Source of the DNA: Gallaecimonas sp. GXIMD4217
Lineage (GTDB): Bacteria > Pseudomonadota > Gammaproteobacteria > Enterobacterales > Gallaecimonadaceae
Direction: 5' to 3'
Assembly (NCBI RefSeq): GCF_038087665.1
Contig: NZ_CP149925.1
Location: 1,613,236-1,677,235 of the forward strand
DNA length: 64,000 nt
Below are positions 38,175 to 45,362 of the stretch, one piece after another. The translations under genes were made by a program, and so were the position numbers. The notes under the pieces were generated by a model. The model was not told the DNA's origin and did not search any database. It saw nothing but the letters and a program-made list of their open reading frames with translations. Within the stretch, counting starts at the first letter, position 1; every line of letters begins with the position of its first letter.

Positions 38175-39113
38175 ATGTCCGTCTGCATCTATGCCCCCGC
38201 CTCCAGCGCCAACCTCAGCGTCGGTTTCGATCTGCTGGGCCTGGCCCTGAAGCCCCTGGACGGCAGCCTGCTCGGTGATTGGGTCCAGGCCGAGTTCAGC
38301 GCCACGCCGAGCCTGGCCTGCTGTGGCCCCTTCGCCAAGGATCTGCCCGGGGACAATATCGTCGATCGGGCCCGGGAGCGCTTCGGCGCTGCCCTGGCGG
38401 CAAGGGGTATGGCGGCCCGGCCGGCGGCCCTTTGCCTGTACAAGGGGCTGCCGGTCGGCTCGGGCCTCGGCTCCTCCGCCACCAGCGTGGTGGCGGCCCT
38501 GGTGGCCCTCAACGAACTCCATGACGGGCCCCTGGACGATGATGAGCTGCTGGCGCTGATGGGCGAGCTGGAAGCCAGCATCTCAGGGGCGCGCCACTTC
38601 GACAACCTGGCCCCGGCCTTCCTTGGCGGCCTCAGGTTGATCACCGGCGGCCAGCACAGCCGGGCCCTGCCGACTCCCGATGCCGTCTGGCTGATCGCCT
38701 ACCCGGGTGTCCGCCTCGACACCAGGGAGGCCCGCGCCTGCCTTCCCGAGGCGCTGTCGCTGGAAGACAGCCTGGCGGTGGCCCGGCGGCTGGCCGCCTT
38801 CGTCGATGCCTGCCACAATCGGGATCCGGCCTGCTTCGCACAGATGGTGGACATCATTGCCGAACCCAGGCGCCAGGCGCTGATCCCGGGCTGTCGCCCC
38901 GCCTGGCAGGCCATGGCCGATTGTGGCGCCCTGGCCACCGGTATCTCCGGGTCCGGCCCCAGCCTCTACGGCTGCTTTGCCGACCAGGCTTCAGCGGCAT
39001 TGGCCAAGGCCAGGCTGGAGCAGCAATTCCTGGTGGGCAAGGACGGCTTTGTGGTGCTGTGCACAGTGGATCAACAAGGCGCACGCGCCCTGGGGGAACA
39101 AGCATGCAACTAA
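38175..39113 (+). CDS. thrB: Homoserine kinase
   Basis: GHMP-family kinase phosphorylating homoserine, the fourth step to threonine. 312 residues (E. coli 310). The start MSVCIYAPASSANLSVGFDL matches ThrB. The ATP-binding GHMP loop reads LPVGSGLGSSATSVVAAL. The C-terminal GHMP motif is GALATGISGSGPSLYGCF. It starts 2 bases after thrA and overlaps thrC by 10 bases, indicating translational coupling. Confidence 0.97.
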   Translation: MSVCIYAPASSANLSVGFDLLGLALKPLDGSLLGDWVQAEFSATPSLACCGPFAKDLPGDNIVDRARERFGAALAARGMAARPAALCLYKGLPVGSGLGSSATSVVAALVALNELHDGPLDDDELLALMGELEASISGARHFDNLAPAFLGGLRLITGGQHSRALPTPDAVWLIAYPGVRLDTREARACLPEALSLEDSLAVARRLAAFVDACHNRDPACFAQMVDIIAEPRRQALIPGCRPAWQAMADCGALATGISGSGPSLYGCFADQASAALAKARLEQQFLVGKDGFVVLCTVDQQGARALGEQACN

Positions 39114-40375
39114 TAAACCTGAAACACCCGGATGAACAACAGCTCTTTGCCGGCGCCTGCCTGCAGGGGTTGGGCCGGGGCCAGGGCCTGTTCTTCCCCG
39201 CCGCCTGGCCGGCCGTCAACATGGCGGCGCTGCTGAGTCTGCCCAGGGCCGAACGCCATGGGCTGCTGCTACAAAGCCTGCTTGGTGATGAGTTCGACGC
39301 CGGCCAGCGGGCGCAGCTGCTGGCCGGCACCTTCGACTTCCCGGCCCCGCTGGTGGAGGTGGAGCCCCACTGCTATGCCTTGGAGCTCTTTCACGGCCCC
39401 ACCCTGGCCTTCAAGGACTTCGGCGCCCGCTTCCTGGCCCGCTGCCTGTCGCTGCTGGCCAGAGAGCCGGTCACCATACTCACCGCCACCTCGGGCGACA
39501 CCGGCGCCGCCGTCGCCCACGCCTTCCACGGCCTGGCCAATGTCCAGGTGGTGGTGCTCTACCCCAGGGGCCGGATCAGTGCCCTCCAGGAGCGGCTGTT
39601 CTGTACCCTGGGCGGCAATGTCCACACCCTGGCCGTGGACGGCAGCTTCGATGACTGCCAGGCCCTGGTCAAAAAGGCCTTCGACGATGCCGCCCTGGTC
39701 GGGGCCATGGGCCTCAACTCCGCCAATTCCATCAATATCGCCCGGCTGCTGGCCCAGGTGTTCTACTATGTGGACGCCGTGGCCCAGCTGCCACCTAAGC
39801 GGCGCGAGTCGCTGCTGATCTCGGTGCCCTGCGGCAACTTCGGCAACCTCACCGCCGGCCTGATCGCCAAGGCCCTGGGCCTGCCCGTGGACAACTTCGT
39901 GGTGGCCACCAACGCCAACGACACAGTGCCCCGCTACCTGGCAAGCGGCCAATGGCAACCGGCCGCCACTGTGCCGACCCTGGCCAACGCCATGGACGTG
40001 AGCCGGCCCAACAACTGGCCCAGGGTCGAGGCGCTGCTGCGGCAGCAGGGCTGGTCCCTTGCCGAACTTAAGCACGGTCACCTGGATGACGCCGCCATCC
40101 TCGATGCCGTGCATCACCTGGACGGACTTGGCTATCAGGCCGAGCCCCATGGCGCCATCGCCTACGAGCTGCTGCGCCGGCATCGGCGACCTGGCCAGAC
40201 CGGCATTTTCCTGGCCACGGCCCACCCGGCCAAGTTTGCCGACGTGCTCGAGGAAAGGGTCGGCCTGAAGGTGCCCCTGCCGGACGTGTTGAGCCAAGCC
40301 CTGGACAGGCCGCTGCTGTCACGGCCGCTGGCCAACGACTTCGGCGCCCTGCGCAGCTACCTGAAGGGGTTGTAA
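39104..40375 (+). CDS. thrC: Threonine synthase
   Basis: PLP enzyme converting O-phosphohomoserine to threonine. 423 residues (E. coli 428). PLP Lys in HGPTLAFKDFGARF, phosphate/PLP loop LTATSGDTGAAVAHAF, and NSANSINIARLLAQVFYY. The start ATG 39104 lies inside the thrB end, with GGGGGAA before it. Last gene of the operon. Confidence 0.98.
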   Translation: MQLINLKHPDEQQLFAGACLQGLGRGQGLFFPAAWPAVNMAALLSLPRAERHGLLLQSLLGDEFDAGQRAQLLAGTFDFPAPLVEVEPHCYALELFHGPTLAFKDFGARFLARCLSLLAREPVTILTATSGDTGAAVAHAFHGLANVQVVVLYPRGRISALQERLFCTLGGNVHTLAVDGSFDDCQALVKKAFDDAALVGAMGLNSANSINIARLLAQVFYYVDAVAQLPPKRRESLLISVPCGNFGNLTAGLIAKALGLPVDNFVVATNANDTVPRYLASGQWQPAATVPTLANAMDVSRPNNWPRVEALLRQQGWSLAELKHGHLDDAAILDAVHHLDGLGYQAEPHGAIAYELLRRHRRPGQTGIFLATAHPAKFADVLEERVGLKVPLPDVLSQALDRPLLSRPLANDFGALRSYLKGL

Positions 40376-40402
40376 CAAAAAGGCCGGCGAATGCCGGCCT
40401 TG
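40376..40402. terminator. Terminator between thrC and the PLD gene
   Basis: Stem AAGGCCGGC / GCCGGCCTT with a GAAT loop. The A-run on the left gives the minus strand (PLD gene) a good U-tract; the thrC side has only a short T-run. Confidence 0.8.
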
Positions 40403-40407
40403 TCTGG

Positions 40408-41835
40408 TCAGGGCTGGTAGTCCCTGAGCTTGGTCAGGGCGCTGCTGCCCACGTAGCCGATGGCGGCCAGGGCGTCCATGTCGGCAATGGGCCGGGCGGC
40501 GACGATGTTGCCGGCGGCGCGGCTGTCCAGGGCCACGGCGTCGTCCAGGGTGGCCTGGCTGGCGGTGTTGGCCAGCTCCAGGGTGGCCTGGACCTGGGCA
40601 CCGGTGAAGGTCACCCCTTCCCAGGTACCGCCTGCGGGCAGCGGCGCACCCGCGCAATCGCTTTCGCCCTTGGCCTCGCAGAACATCCGCTCGAAGGCGC
40701 CGTGGAACTGGGCGGCCACGTTGGCGTCATGGATGGCGATGAGGTTCTCGTCGTTGCCGAAGGCGGCCGCACCCGAGGCGTTGTGGGAGCCGGTCACCAC
40801 CATGTTGTCGATGACAAAGAACTTGTGGTGCAGCTTGTCACCGCCAGGCACCTTGGCCGCGTAGACCTCCACCGGAGTTGGCCAGGGGTTGTTGCCATGA
40901 CCGGTGTAGGCGTCCACCTCGTATTCGCCGTTGTCGTTGAGCTTGGCGATACCGGCCATGTCCTGGAACTCGCTGAAGTAGCGGTAGAAGAAGCTGCTGT
41001 CGCCGACACCGCGGATCTCGGCGCCCCTGCCCTGGGCCACCTGCATGGCATCGGCCAGCACCTGGGCGCTGAAGGCGAACTGGGCCACCTCGATGCGCTG
41101 CTCGGCGCCCTTGAGCCAGGCTTCCAGATTGGCCAGGGTGGAGCCGGCGTACAGGGTCGGTGACTGGGGCGTGAACTGCACCTCCACCTTGATGTTGTCA
41201 TTGTCGGTGTAGGTCACCGTCAGCTGGTGGTCCTGCTTGCCGAGGCCGAACAGGGAGTCCTTGGCGCCGCCCTGGCCGTCACCCCACATCTGGTTGAACT
41301 GGTAGGCGTATTCGCCGGCCAGTTGCTGGGACTGGATCACCAGCATGTGGTTAAGGTTGCCTGCGGAGATCAGCTGGCCCTGGGCGTCCAGATCGCCGTG
41401 GATACCGCTCTGGGTGAAGTTGGTGGAGCCGGTCAGCACCTTCCTGCCGTCGACGACGATGAACTTGTTGTGCTGGATCTTGGAGCCGGCGGAGCCGTTC
41501 TCGGTATCATCGATCCAGGGGATGCCGGCGCCCTCCAGGATGGCCAGGGCCTGCTGGTTCTCGGCACCGATGTTGTCCTCGTCGGTGATGACCCGCACCG
41601 TGACACCCCGTTGCCTGGCCGCCTTGAGGGCGTTGGCGATGCCGGGCAGATCCAGGTCGTAGATGGCCACGTCCAGGCTACTGCTGGCCGCGTCTATGAC
41701 GTCTATGACCACCTGTTCCAGGTTGGTCTCGACGGCAGGCGGGTTCACGGGGTGATTGAAGTAGACGTCGATATCGCCGGCCTGGGCAGTGGCAGCCAGG
41801 CCCAGGCACAACGCCAGGGGGGACAGTCTTAGCAT
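40408..41835 (-). CDS. Secreted phospholipase D-fold protein with C-terminal HhH-like segment
   Basis: Predicted periplasmic or secreted member of the PLD/nuclease superfamily, 475 residues. Signal peptide about 1-19 (MLRLSPLALCLGLAATAQA before GDIDV). Two complete HxKxxxxD catalytic motifs: QHNKFIVVDGRKVLTGSTNF and LHHKFFVIDNMVVTGSHNAS, so a pseudodimer active site can form. The C-terminal ~45 residues (IADMDALAAIGYVGSSALTK) resemble a helix-hairpin-helix DNA-binding unit, which would favour a nuclease over a lipase (inference). ATG 41835 is chosen for the signal peptide; the frame is open to 41946. A minus-strand TTGATT-N17-GACAAT promoter lies near 41906-41934. Monocistronic. Confidence 0.83.
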   Translation of the reverse strand: MLRLSPLALCLGLAATAQAGDIDVYFNHPVNPPAVETNLEQVVIDVIDAASSSLDVAIYDLDLPGIANALKAARQRGVTVRVITDEDNIGAENQQALAILEGAGIPWIDDTENGSAGSKIQHNKFIVVDGRKVLTGSTNFTQSGIHGDLDAQGQLISAGNLNHMLVIQSQQLAGEYAYQFNQMWGDGQGGAKDSLFGLGKQDHQLTVTYTDNDNIKVEVQFTPQSPTLYAGSTLANLEAWLKGAEQRIEVAQFAFSAQVLADAMQVAQGRGAEIRGVGDSSFFYRYFSEFQDMAGIAKLNDNGEYEVDAYTGHGNNPWPTPVEVYAAKVPGGDKLHHKFFVIDNMVVTGSHNASGAAAFGNDENLIAIHDANVAAQFHGAFERMFCEAKGESDCAGAPLPAGGTWEGVTFTGAQVQATLELANTASQATLDDAVALDSRAAGNIVAARPIADMDALAAIGYVGSSALTKLRDYQP

Positions 41836-41935
41836 GATGTTATCTCTTGTCGTTATAGTGTGCGGCATCCTGCCATAGGGGTCCCTTCCCTGGGCGGCGC
41901 TATTGTCACGGCAAGTTGTTGCATAATCAAAGATT

Positions 41936-42115
41936 TTTTGTGACAACTCCTGGTGGTTGGAAAACGGAAAGGGGCGGCCCTGTAACCAATGGCAGCAACT
42001 TTTTCCAATGCTGAATGGTCAATAAACCACCATTTGATAGCGCTTCACTGTGCGGGGGGGATCCGTAGACTGGCTCCTGCAAGCAACATTTCTCGATTCC
42101 CTCGAGACCCCTTAC
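41936..42115 (+). other. Gene-free stretch, possible small RNA ending at the IS
   Basis: From the PLD start (41835) to the IS (42143) I see no supported gene. The left end (41836-41935) holds the PLD promoter. The rest has no convincing open frame. It contains a hairpin TCTCGA-TTCCC-TCGAGA near 42091-42107 and runs into an intrinsic plus-strand terminator. A plus-strand TTTGAT (42033-42038) is a weak -10. A small RNA of roughly 100 bases, or the leader of the SRAP gene before IS insertion, would fit, but support is thin. Confidence 0.25.
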
Positions 42116-42142
42116 AGGCCGCTATCCAGCGGCCTTTTTTTT
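42116..42142 (+). terminator. Plus-strand terminator interrupted by the IS
   Basis: Stem AGGCCGCT / AGCGGCCT with an ATCC loop, followed by eight T (42135-42142). The IS starts immediately after, and eight T occur again at its other end (43436-43443). Confidence 0.88.
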
Positions 42143-43435
42143 GGTTCATCGCGGATCTCCGGGGAAGGCGGCTTTTATCTTCAGGAAGAAGTACTCCAGA
42201 TCCCGATAGCCATAAGCCATCCGCTTCATCAGTTTGATTTTGTTGTTCATCCCCTCCAGCCGGCAGGTATGGAGGGGATAGCTGGCGGAAGCGACTATCC
42301 CTGGCAAGTAGGGTTTTAGCTTACGGGCGAACTGCAACAGCGGCGCGATGCCACTTTCCTCCACCTGCTGCCACCAGAGCCGCCATTGGCGATGGGCCGT
42401 TTGCTCATCGCGGCAGTACCACAGCGCCTTCAACTGCTCCTTGAGCACGTAGACCACCATCAGATCACGGTTGGCGGCCAGCAAGGCTTCGAGGCGGCCA
42501 CGTTCCTTGTCATTGAGATTGCCCTCGTTTTTGAGCAACACCCAGCGGCTACGCTTGATATGACGGCGGGCCTGCTGCTCGGTGCCCTGGGCCTTGGCAC
42601 AGTCGAGCCGCACCCGGTCAATCACCTCCCGGCCATACTTGGCCACCACATGGAACAGGTCGTAGACCACCCTGGCGTTGGGGCAATGCGCCTGCACCTC
42701 CAGATCGAAGGCGGTGTTCATGTCCATCGCCACGGCCTCGATCTGCTGACAGCGTTCGCCTAGCCGCTCGAAGAAGGGCCGGATGCTGCGGCGACTGCGT
42801 CCCTCGCCTATCCACAACACCTGGTGGGTATCCGCATCGGCGATGACGGTGGCGTAGCGGTGGCCCTTGAACAGGGCGAACTCATCCATGACCAGTCGTC
42901 GCAACCGGGACCAGTCGGGCTCGGTGACCTGCCGCTGCAGGCGGCGCTTGTCGATGGCCTTCACGGTGTGCCAGTGCAGCCCCAGCAGTTCACCGACCTG
43001 CTTGACCGGCAGTAACGCCAGTAGGCGTTCGGCGTAGCGTTCCAGACGGCAGCTCAAACGGGCGAAGGGACGCAGCCAGGAGATGTGTTCGGTCCCTCGG
43101 CCGCACTGATGGCAGTTAAGCCGTCGCACCGGCACCTTGAGGGTCACGGTATGGTCCATCAGTGCGCGATCGGCGACCGTTCTCCAGGTGGTGTCGTGGA
43201 CGGCTTGGGCCAGCTTGCCGCAACGACAGCAGGGCGGGCGATTGGGGCTGAGGTGAATGGTGAGATGTTGGTCGTGTTGCTCTATGTGGTCGGGGCTAAA
43301 GCCTTCCCACAGCTCGAACGGAAGGGTAAGCTGCGACATCGAAAACGGCTGGTTGGTTAGTGTCTTTGTTTGGCGACATCACAATAACCTATCCAGCCGT
43401 TTTCACATCTATTCCCCGCTAATGTGCGAAGAACC
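42143..43435 (-). mobile_element. ISL3-family insertion sequence, 1293 bp, complete
   Basis: One transposase gene is bounded by imperfect terminal inverted repeats. The left end starts GGTTCATCGCGGATCTCCGG and the right end (read inward) GGTTCTTCGCACATTAGCGG, about 18 of the first 24 positions identical. Flanks are TTTTTTTT on both sides (42135-42142 and 43436-43443), the expected 8-bp ISL3 target duplication, although a homopolymer is weaker proof. The transposase stop codon lies inside the left repeat. The element looks intact and could be active. Confidence 0.9.
42146..43339 (-). CDS. ISL3-family transposase
   Basis: DDE transposase of the ISL3 family, 397 residues. N-terminal zinc finger CCRCGKLAQAVHD and the second Cys pair NCHQCGRGTEH, then an HTH-like region (PVKQVGELLGLHWHTVKAID). 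Catalytic acidic residues probably in RLVMDEFALFKGHRYATV (Asp), AVAMDMNTAFDLEV (Asp) and CRLEGMNNKIKLMKRMAYGY (Glu). Full length with no frameshift. Read from the minus strand; it fills nearly the whole element. Confidence 0.95.
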   Translation of the reverse strand: MSQLTLPFELWEGFSPDHIEQHDQHLTIHLSPNRPPCCRCGKLAQAVHDTTWRTVADRALMDHTVTLKVPVRRLNCHQCGRGTEHISWLRPFARLSCRLERYAERLLALLPVKQVGELLGLHWHTVKAIDKRRLQRQVTEPDWSRLRRLVMDEFALFKGHRYATVIADADTHQVLWIGEGRSRRSIRPFFERLGERCQQIEAVAMDMNTAFDLEVQAHCPNARVVYDLFHVVAKYGREVIDRVRLDCAKAQGTEQQARRHIKRSRWVLLKNEGNLNDKERGRLEALLAANRDLMVVYVLKEQLKALWYCRDEQTAHRQWRLWWQQVEESGIAPLLQFARKLKPYLPGIVASASYPLHTCRLEGMNNKIKLMKRMAYGYRDLEYFFLKIKAAFPGDPR

Positions 43436-43513
43436 TTTTTTTTCTCCTCGGTCCCTGCGCCTCGGGCGGACGGCTATGCTTTTCACTTAAGGGGATCTGG
43501 AGGGGTAGTACTC

Positions 43514-44095
43514 ATGTGCGAGCGCGTTGCGGTTCATGGCGTTTATGATGGCAAGCGCATCATAGGTACCGGCTTTGACAGCCTGGAGCTGGGCAACAAC
43601 GGCGATCTCAAACCGACCCAACAGCTGCAGTGCTATGTGCAGGAAGGCGACAGCGCCAGCACCCTTAGCCTGAAATGGGGCCTGGCGGCCCGCAACTCCA
43701 AACGGCTGCTGATCAACGCCAAGGCGGAAACGGTGGCGGATCTCATCACCTTCAAATTCGCCTTCAACACCCGTCGCTGCCTGGTCCCCATCAACGGCTG
43801 GTACGAATGGCGCCAGAAGGGTCACCGTCGCCAGCGTTACTACTTCTCCAGCCCGGAACAGCACATGCTGGTGGCCGGGATCTGGTGGCAACCCAACGAG
43901 CGCTTCCCCGACGGCTCGGTGATCCTGCTGACCCAGGAGGCGATGCGGCCCTGCCTGGAGCGCATGCCGGTGCTGCTGCGCCCTGAGGTGGCCCAGGCCT
44001 ACCTCAGCAACACCATCTGCGCCCTGGAATTGACGGCCAGCTACCAGGGGCCGGAGATCCTTGGCGAGGCGGTGGACGGCCCCATCCACTTCTGA
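43514..44095 (+). CDS. Diverged SRAP (YedK/HMCES-like) protein
   Basis: SOS response-associated peptidase family; YedK/HMCES proteins cross-link to abasic sites in single-stranded DNA through Cys2. 193 residues starting MCERVAVHG, so Cys2 is kept once Met is removed. Conserved Asn68 (LINAKAET) and Glu98 (INGWYEWRQKG) are present. The His normally found in the HDRMP motif is Leu148 here (PCLERMPVLL), and the usual Arg two residues after the Asn is Lys70. ATG 43514 is chosen because it creates Cys2; upstream codons lie in the IS flank. The IS ends 78 bases upstream and may affect expression. Confidence 0.8.
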   Translation: MCERVAVHGVYDGKRIIGTGFDSLELGNNGDLKPTQQLQCYVQEGDSASTLSLKWGLAARNSKRLLINAKAETVADLITFKFAFNTRRCLVPINGWYEWRQKGHRRQRYYFSSPEQHMLVAGIWWQPNERFPDGSVILLTQEAMRPCLERMPVLLRPEVAQAYLSNTICALELTASYQGPEILGEAVDGPIHF

Positions 44096-44114
44096 TCGGC
44101 TGAATTTCTGAAAC

Positions 44115-44140
44115 GAAAAAAGGCGCCCAGGGGCGCCTTT
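44115..44140 (-). terminator. Terminator after the tRNA operon
   Basis: Stem AAAGGCGCC / GGCGCCTTT with a 4-base loop and six T on the minus strand. It ends the gly-cys-leu tRNA transcript; on the plus strand it follows the SRAP gene with only a short T-run. Confidence 0.88.
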
Positions 44141-44159
44141 GCTAATGCTTTGATTTTAA

Positions 44160-44246
44160 TGGTGCCCGAGGCCGGACTTGAACCGGCACGCCGCGAACGG
44201 CGAGGGATTTTAAATCCCTTGTGTCTACCAATTTCACCACTCGGGC
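44160..44246 (-). tRNA. leuZ: tRNA-Leu (TAA)
   Basis: 87 nt including encoded CCA; cloverleaf with acceptor GCCCGAG / CTCGGGC, long variable arm (GCCGTTCGCGGC), T-loop GGTTCAAGTCC and anticodon TAA. Last tRNA of the gly-cys-leu group, as in the E. coli glyW-cysT-leuZ operon. Confidence 0.97.
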
Positions 44247-44255
44247 CCATATGGC

Positions 44256-44281
44256 AAAAAAGTCGTCCTGCGACGACTTTT
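44256..44281 (-). terminator. Terminator-like hairpin between tRNA-Cys and tRNA-Leu
   Basis: Perfect 10-bp stem AAAAGTCGTC / GACGACTTTT with a 4-base loop and six T on the minus strand, inside the tRNA operon just before tRNA-Leu. It could cause partial termination or guide processing. Confidence 0.7.
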
Positions 44282-44287
44282 CCAACC

Positions 44288-44361
44288 TGGAGGCGCGACC
44301 CGGAGTCGAACCGAGATCCACGGATTTGCAATCCGCTGCATAGCCATTCTGCCATCGCGCC
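44288..44361 (-). tRNA. cysT: tRNA-Cys (GCA), copy 2
   Basis: 74 nt with encoded CCA; anticodon GCA, acceptor GGCGCGA / TCGCGCC with discriminator T. Identical by eye to the copy at 44530-44603. Confidence 0.97.
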
Positions 44362-44366
44362 AAATC

Positions 44367-44442
<76 letters not shown>

Positions 44443-44529
44443 ATTTTATTTTTCAGCCTGGACCAGCCTGCCCTGCAAACACAGTTTATCCGTTCTGCTG
44501 CGGCCTTAAAGCCGTTCCGGTCTTGTAAC

Positions 44530-44603
44530 TGGAGGCGCGACCCGGAGTCGAACCGAGATCCACGGATTTGCAATCCGCTGCATAGCCATTCTGCCATCGC
44601 GCC
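44530..44603 (-). tRNA. cysT: tRNA-Cys (GCA), copy 1
   Basis: 74 nt with encoded CCA, anticodon GCA. Paired with the upstream tRNA-Gly; the gly-cys pair is repeated after an 87-base linker (44443-44529). Confidence 0.97.
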
Positions 44604-44609
44604 AAAGTC

Positions 44610-44685
<76 letters not shown>

Positions 44686-44698
44686 TTAAGTGCGAGCC

Positions 44699-44726
44699 AT
44701 TCTACCCGCTTGCCGGTCTGAGTCAA
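44699..44726 (-). promoter_or_regulatory. Promoter of the gly-cys-gly-cys-leu tRNA operon
   Basis: On the minus strand TTGACT (44726-44721) and TAGAAT (44704-44699) with 16-base spacing, followed by a GC-rich discriminator (GGCTCGC), the pattern of stringently controlled stable-RNA promoters. The tRNAs are therefore not dependent on pgsA transcription. Confidence 0.75.
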
Positions 44727-44792
44727 TATCCCAAAACAGGGCTTTCAGACCGTTTAAACAAAAAAACAGCAAAAAGTGCCTTTTTTATACGA

Positions 44793-45344
44793 TCAGCCCC
44801 GGCCGGCCTGCCACAGATCCTGCCAGGCCGCCCGCAAGTAACTGAGCATGGACCAAAAAGTCAGCACCATGGCGATATAGATCAGCACATAACCCGTGGT
44901 GATGATGAAATCATTGTAGCGGGACAGCAGGCCGATCAGGGCCAGCATCTGCGCCGCCGTCTTGAACTTGCCCACCCAGGACACCGCCACCCGGGAGCGT
45001 TTGCCCAGCTCCGCCATCCATTCCCGGAGCGCGGAGATCACCAGTTCCCGGCCGATCATGGTCAGCGCCGGTATGGTGATCCAGACGCTCTGGTAGTCCT
45101 CGACGATGACCACCAGGGCCGACGCCACCATGATCTTGTCTGCCACCGGATCCAGGAAGGCGCCAAAGGGCGTGGACTGGTTGAGCTTGCGGGCCAGGTA
45201 GCCGTCCAGCCAGTCGGTGACGGCGGCCAGCCAGAACGCGAAGGCCGCGGCCATATAGGACCAGTCGTAAGGCAGGTAGAACAGCACCAGGAAAATGGGG
45301 ATCAGGAGAATGCGAAAGGAGGTAAGGAGATTGGGTATGTTCAT
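44793..45344 (-). CDS. pgsA: CDP-diacylglycerol-glycerol-3-phosphate phosphatidyltransferase
   Basis: Integral inner-membrane enzyme making phosphatidylglycerol phosphate, committed step to PG and cardiolipin. 183 residues (E. coli 182), about 4-6 helices. The CDP-alcohol transferase motif is complete: [20 protein letters not shown] then FLDPVADK. The start [19 protein letters not shown] matches PgsA. It lies 18 bases after uvrC, and the downstream tRNA group is conserved with E. coli (uvrC-pgsA-glyW-cysT-leuZ). Confidence 0.97.
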   Translation of the reverse strand: MNIPNLLTSFRILLIPIFLVLFYLPYDWSYMAAAFAFWLAAVTDWLDGYLARKLNQSTPFGAFLDPVADKIMVASALVVIVEDYQSVWITIPALTMIGRELVISALREWMAELGKRSRVAVSWVGKFKTAAQMLALIGLLSRYNDFIITTGYVLIYIAMVLTFWSMLSYLRAAWQDLWQAGRG

Positions 45345-45362
45345 CTTGTTATGAGGCTGCCC

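Noticed and set aside
41989-42237. 82-residue plus-strand frame upstream of and into the IS
   Set aside because: Runs through the terminator and into the IS end; no ribosome site; created by the insertion junction.
43436-43513. SRAP gene starting at 43424 inside the IS end
   Set aside because: Would move the essential Cys2 away from the N-terminus; ATG 43514 gives the proper MC start.
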